11,677 nucleotides of DNA, taken from NCBI GenBank assembly GCA_025399215.1, contig MU621532.1:1-11677 (forward strand). The letters are read 5' to 3'. The stretch comes from Globomyces pollinis-pini. Its lineage: Eukaryota > Chytridiomycota > Chytridiomycetes > Rhizophydiales > Globomycetaceae. Below, one piece after another: positions 8,471 through 11,677 of this stretch. The first letter of the stretch is position 1. Each line of letters begins with the position of its first letter. A program made the position numbers and the translations under genes. The notes under the pieces were generated by a model. It was not told the origin of the DNA, searched no databases, and saw only the letters and a program-made list of their open reading frames with translations.

Positions 8471-9795
8471 TTATGATAACAATGCTTTTGTTGCTTTTGG
8501 CGTCGTTTCATTATTCAAGTGTAAAGTACTAAATTTAACAACATTCAGCAATGGTTCCGCTTGTGCACCTCCATAAGTCTGAATAACCTTCACGCTCGAT
8601 TTTATCTAAAAGTCAAAAGGTGGAATGACGTACGTTGATATTTGATTCTTTTACAAACACACCTACTGGATCAATGTGATCATAAAAGAGAATTCCAGCG
8701 ACCATTACACGTAAAAACATTAAATCGCCATGTGATTGGGTTCTAAATTTCAGTGATTTCAAAAAAGATACTTTTGTTTTGCAACCATATTGTATGATAT
8801 ACCTGCCAATATAGCAAAGCAATCCACCGCCCTATCCAATTTAATCGTTTTCTATGATATTAATTAGGGCCAAGTTATACCATTGAAGTCGCGGCAGTTA
8901 TTGTATCGATTAATGCTTTTGAAACGGGATTTGAATGAGCAAAGAAGAGTGACATTCTGTTTGCTAACTCATCGGATACAATACTTCCATTTGCTGCCTA
9001 AATATATTAACATATATAATAGTAACTCACCTAGACAACTTTAGCTTAACAATACATACATTGCCACTTTTCATTCTAGAAACAGTTCGCCTATAATAAG
9101 AAAAATCGTTTTGAATGCTTGGATTTCCCATCTGGACATAAATTAAATCAAAATACCTTCAGTAAGTCAAATTGAATTGCGAAATTCAAGATCACAGCAG
9201 TATGATAAGCAGTCGCTTGATATTTTTCAAAACTTTTGGTAGGCTCGTCGGCACACAAAAATCCAATAATTTTTGGGAATAACAACTCTAATAATGATAA
9301 ATGGCTGAATAAAATTGAAGTATAAATTCGTGTAGTAAACGTTCATAAAATAAATAAATGACAATATCCAAGTTTGCAATATTCCCATAACATAGACTTC
9401 TTACCTAATTGTTGTGCAAATTCATAGTAATCTTTTAGTTTCGAAACTGCTGGTAGAATAGCATTCCAACAAAGTTCATCATTTTCTTTAGAAGGGGTAG
9501 ATATTGCCTATTTTTAAATCAATTATTGAATCAAGTTTAATTACCTAAATTTAAAAACCCAAATGAATACCGCTCTTATTTGATCACCACAACCAGTGTA
9601 AGACTCAATGGACTTTAAAATATCCAAAAAGGTACTTTCCAGTTGCAAGACTTTGCCATGTAAATCCGATTCATCAGCAGTAGGTTTTGCTTTTGCGTTA
9701 AGTGATTAAAATTATCTACCATCAAAATTCACTGGAATATCGATAGGATCGGATTCATTTGAACCTCCCTTTAGAATTGATAAAATGATCCCCAT
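8471..9795 (-). CDS. CYRI/FAM49 family Rac-binding protein, nine exons (312 aa)
   Basis: Animal and amoeba CYRI binds active Rac1 at membranes and restrains the SCAR/WAVE actin nucleation complex. Exons: 9795-9720, 9689-9571, 9507-9405, 9287-9157, 9131-9060, 8997-8881, 8851-8803, 8770-8634, 8605-8471. They total 939 nt in frame. Diagnostic stretches are [11 protein letters not shown] with Gly2 and Ser6 (N-myristoylation signal, as in CYRI), [30 protein letters not shown] with the Rac-contacting R157-R158 (144-163), [31 protein letters not shown] and a C-terminus with [11 protein letters not shown]. Length is close to the roughly 320 aa usual for the family. Introns are 30, 63, 117, 25, 62, 29, 32 and 28 nt; the 63- and 62-nt ones are composite. 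The exon 3-4 junction is the least certain, with an alternative adding 8 residues. Whether this fungus has a WAVE complex is unknown. Confidence 0.9.
8998..9059 (-). other. Tandem intron (29+33 nt) in the CYRI gene
   Basis: The gap between exons 5 and 6 reads as two adjoining GT...AG units: 9059-9031 (starting GTATGT, ending TCTAG) and 9030-8998 (starting GTGAGT, ending TTTAG). Both donors are near consensus and the AG and GT touch. Only removal of all 62 nt keeps the frame: leaving the second unit gives a stop, and leaving the first shifts the frame. Confidence 0.6.
9508..9570 (-). other. Tandem intron (26+37 nt) in the CYRI gene
   Basis: The gap between exons 2 and 3 splits at AG|GT into 9570-9545 (GTATTC to TTTAG) and 9544-9508 (GTAATT to AATAG). 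It can be removed as one 63-nt intron or as two units. Removal joins codons GCG and GCA in frame, in line with the family. Confidence 0.5.
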
Positions 9796-10134
9796 TCGTA
9801 ATTCTTTAGTTAAAAATTAACGGAGGTGGATGATGTTAAAAGCAAGCCGCCACGAAAACAATCAAAAGACCAAGGCTTCAAAAAGCCATAGAAAAGTAGA
9901 GGTTTAGGATATGAGCTACTAGCTGATACCAATCGAGTTGAGTGCAATTGGGAAGGGTTCAGCTGTCTCTGAGTCTTATACGGAATGTTGACCGAGTATC
10001 GTGAAAACTGGAATATCCATGGGAAAATCTTCATTACAACTCTCACTATTTTCCTTTTTAATACTAACTATCCTTGTTTTACAAATATATGTCTCTCACA
10101 TCAATTCATTATTTTTTTTTTTTTAATCACATCA
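9796..10134. promoter_or_regulatory. Shared divergent promoter region of CYRI and SLX9-like genes
   Basis: 339 nt separate the two start codons. GTGGCG occurs on the minus strand (9853 to 9848), 53 nt before the CYRI ATG. A run of 13 T (10112-10124) ends 10 nt before the SLX9 ATG; such dA:dT tracts often keep promoters free of nucleosomes. No clear TATA box is visible for either gene, as is usual for housekeeping genes. An in-frame upstream ATG at 9985 would add 50 hydrophobic residues to the SLX9 product and is rejected as a start. Confidence 0.45.
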
Positions 10135-10534
10135 ATGAAGAACCCAAAAATTTCCAACAAAGGATTAAATCAATTGGGAGAGAGAGCGACCACAGGAGGG
10201 ATCAAGAAGCAAAGAACTCGATCGAAAAAAGACCAACTTATTAATAAGGTCAAATTGGCACAAAAAGTGAAGAATGTATCAAAAAATATTCTGGACCTGT
10301 CGGAATTGTCCTCAATGTTAACATCAGAGTCATTAAAAAATACAGACACCCAGCAAAAGAAAATAATACCAGGAAAAAGTAAGAAAACCAAAAGGTTTGT
10401 CGTTGTATTTGTTAATTCCTAGAAACAGTGAAATTAAACGATTTAGCCAAATCATTAAATTATCAGAGTTCAAGAATAATCCACTTCATGCAATTCAATT
10501 ACATTTAAAGAACTCTAACCCAAAATCGGATTGA
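10135..10534 (+). CDS. SLX9-like ribosome biogenesis protein, two exons (123 aa)
   Basis: Yeast Slx9 helps late maturation and export of 40S pre-ribosomes. Exons are 10135-10394 and 10423-10534, separated by a 28-nt intron (GTTTGT to CCTAG). Splicing rebuilds Arg87 and extends the frame to TGA at 10532. The N-terminal half is strongly basic (IKKQRTRSKKDQ, 23-34; NKVKLAQKVKNVSKN, 37-51), followed by a helical ILDLSELSSML (52-62). The C-terminal module RFSQIIKLSEFKNNPLHAIQ (93-112) then LHLKN carries the F...nPL.AI..hL pattern that I recall as typical of the SLX9/FAM207 family. At 123 aa it is shorter than most members. Without splicing the frame would end in FVVVFVNS and lose this module. The assignment rests on motif memory. 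Confidence 0.72.
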
Positions 10535-11323
10535 TTCTAAAGAGTCCGACTATTAGCTTTCCTAATTGTTGACGGCAAGAGGATTTAATATAACACACTT
10601 AATAGTATTGTTATATTTACAGCATGTTGGACAATAGTGCACTTTCAATCGTGAGAATATATCCGTAACTGTGTTGGTCAATAATTCTACAATAATTCTA
10701 CTGTCTTGGACTTCTTTCCAACAAGTTCAACACGATTCGGTTCAACGTATTCACGATTACGTTTAAATATTGCAGGGCTTGGGATCAGACTAAGAATAGA
10801 ATGTGAAATTGAGCCAAATCCATTGACATGATGGTAGATTTGGGCTTGTTTGAAAAGCTCCCAGAGTTATTAGAAATCTATCATTTATCCAGTTATGGCA
10901 TCCGCCATGAAACCAGTAATGGTCCATTTAAACCAGTTACTCCGAATAGTTTATGTATCTCAAGACTATCCTGGACATCTGGATAGGATAGTTTGTCAGA
11001 TGATCTATCCGTTGATTATTTAGGGATTTTGTTTGATTTCAACTGTTGTTTACTTTATATCTTCGCCTTTTGAGGACACTTTGTGTGCTTTGTAATGGAT
11101 ACCTGATTTAAAAGGGCGAAATTTAGATGCCAATTTTCTCAGTCCCCTTTCCGATGGAGGGAGTGGGATTTCGAGTAGTATAGTATCATCAGAATAATTT
11201 CAGTCTCAAAAATTCGTTACATAACACTGATCTTCAGAATTGATTGCTAAAGGTTTTTGTCGGCATTGTAGAAATAAGAGTAGGATCTAGGACTATACAA
11301 ATTAGTTAGATGTGACTCTAGGG

Positions 11324-11350
11324 TGGATATGTAACTGAGTTACATATCCA
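11324..11350. repeat. Perfect 27-bp interrupted palindrome
   Basis: TGGATATGTAAC (11324-11335) and GTTACATATCCA (11339-11350) are exact complements around the 3-nt centre TGA. As RNA it would form a tight 12-bp hairpin; as DNA it could be a two-fold protein site or a cruciform. Confidence 0.85.
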
Positions 11351-11421
11351 ACAGTAACTCTCTGCAGCATGTATTTTGGTTATCTTGGAAATATTTCATG
11401 GAAAATAATATTTTCACATTA

Positions 11422-11515
11422 TTTCTTGATACCATAATTCGGGCTGTATAAGAAACTGAACGTGCAAAATAAATAACAAATTTCTATAAATTTTTTTGGC
11501 AGTTTCTTATACCAT
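11422..11515. repeat. Inverted and direct repeats built on TTTCTTATACCAT
   Basis: GTATAAGAAACTG (11446-11458) and its exact complement CAGTTTCTTATAC (11500-11512) face each other across 41 AT-rich nt. A third, direct copy, TTTCTTGATACCAT (11422-11435), matches TTTCTTATACCAT (11503-11515) apart from one extra G. The layout resembles the ends of a very small inverted-repeat element or its remnant, but no target-site duplication is evident, so a mobile origin is only a possibility. Confidence 0.6.
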
Positions 11516-11677
11516 CGGAATATCTTTTGGATACTATAGTTAGAACGCTTCTGACTTTACCACTCATCTGACTTGAAAACCCCTATATCTGAAGTTTCAT
11601 CCCAAACAGACGTGTAACCATTGCACAGAACTTATTCAATAGACACCATATCAAAAAAAAATTAACAAACGGTAAAT

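Larger units (their letters stand above)
10535..11677. other. Right-hand region, no gene supported
   Basis: About 1.1 kb of AT-rich DNA. It starts with the 3' untranslated region of the SLX9-like gene. A 52-codon frame at 10828-10986 (MMVDLGLFEKLPELLEIYHL...) ends within GGATAG repeats and matches no family I know; it may be a gene remnant or chance. A small inverted repeat CTATCC/GGATAG lies at 10966-10986. Two clearer repeat structures, at 11324-11350 and 11422-11515, are listed separately. No RNA gene was found by eye. Confidence 0.5.

Noticed and set aside
8761..8775. Apparent frameshift in the CYRI gene at the A/T6 run
   Set aside because: The frame change is fully explained by a 32-nt intron at 8771-8802 with GT and AG ends, so the gene is not broken.
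9985..10134. Upstream in-frame extension of the SLX9-like gene
   Set aside because: It would add hydrophobic, Phe/Ile-rich residues through the T13 tract, unlike the basic N-terminus of this family; ATG 10135 fits better.

Overview
The window looks like nuclear DNA of a filamentous, early-diverging fungus (Mucoromycota or Zoopagomycota type); this is an inference and I cannot name a genus. The grounds are AT-rich intergenic DNA, spliceosomal introns mostly of only 25-32 nt, TATA boxes about 45-57 nt before the ATG, a GPI-anchor-type secreted protein, an SLX9-like ribosome-assembly protein and a CYRI/FAM49 protein, a family absent from yeasts and moulds as far as I recall. Nothing looks bacterial or viral.

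Layout, left to right: (1) 890-1840 (+), an intronless three-finger C2H2 regulator, here ZF1. (2) 2451-4111 (-), a family GH1 beta-glucosidase rebuilt from four exons (523 aa) with both catalytic glutamates present. (3) 5412-6353 (-), ZF2, a close paralogue of ZF1, so two sister regulators in opposite orientation bracket the glucosidase. (4) 7846-8223 (+), a small secreted, probably GPI-anchored protein whose mature chain should begin HEGHDH. (5) 8471-9795 (-), a CYRI/FAM49 Rac-binding protein rebuilt from nine exons (312 aa). (6) 10135-10534 (+), an SLX9-like ribosome biogenesis factor of two exons, divergent from (5). The ends (1-889, 10535-11677) and the gap 6354-7845 hold no gene I can support, but contain several perfect inverted repeats.

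The main idea from the hunt is a possible regulatory module. By the rough zinc-finger recognition code, fingers 3 and 2 of both regulators should prefer 5'-GTGGCG-3'. That hexamer occurs once in the proximal promoter of ZF1, of the beta-glucosidase and of ZF2, each time 20-26 nt upstream of the TATA element. A fourth copy lies between the CYRI and SLX9 genes, and I find none elsewhere by eye. This suggests auto- and cross-regulation plus control of the enclosed glucosidase, but it is untested and the third triplet does not match finger 1.

The second notable point is splicing. Two CYRI introns of about 62-63 nt split exactly into two GT...AG units joined at AG|GT (26+37 and 29+33 nt), each close to this genome's usual intron size. 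They look like back-to-back introns or recursive splice sites. Exon structures were worked out by hand from frame, GT/AG ends and remembered family motifs; RNA data would settle them.
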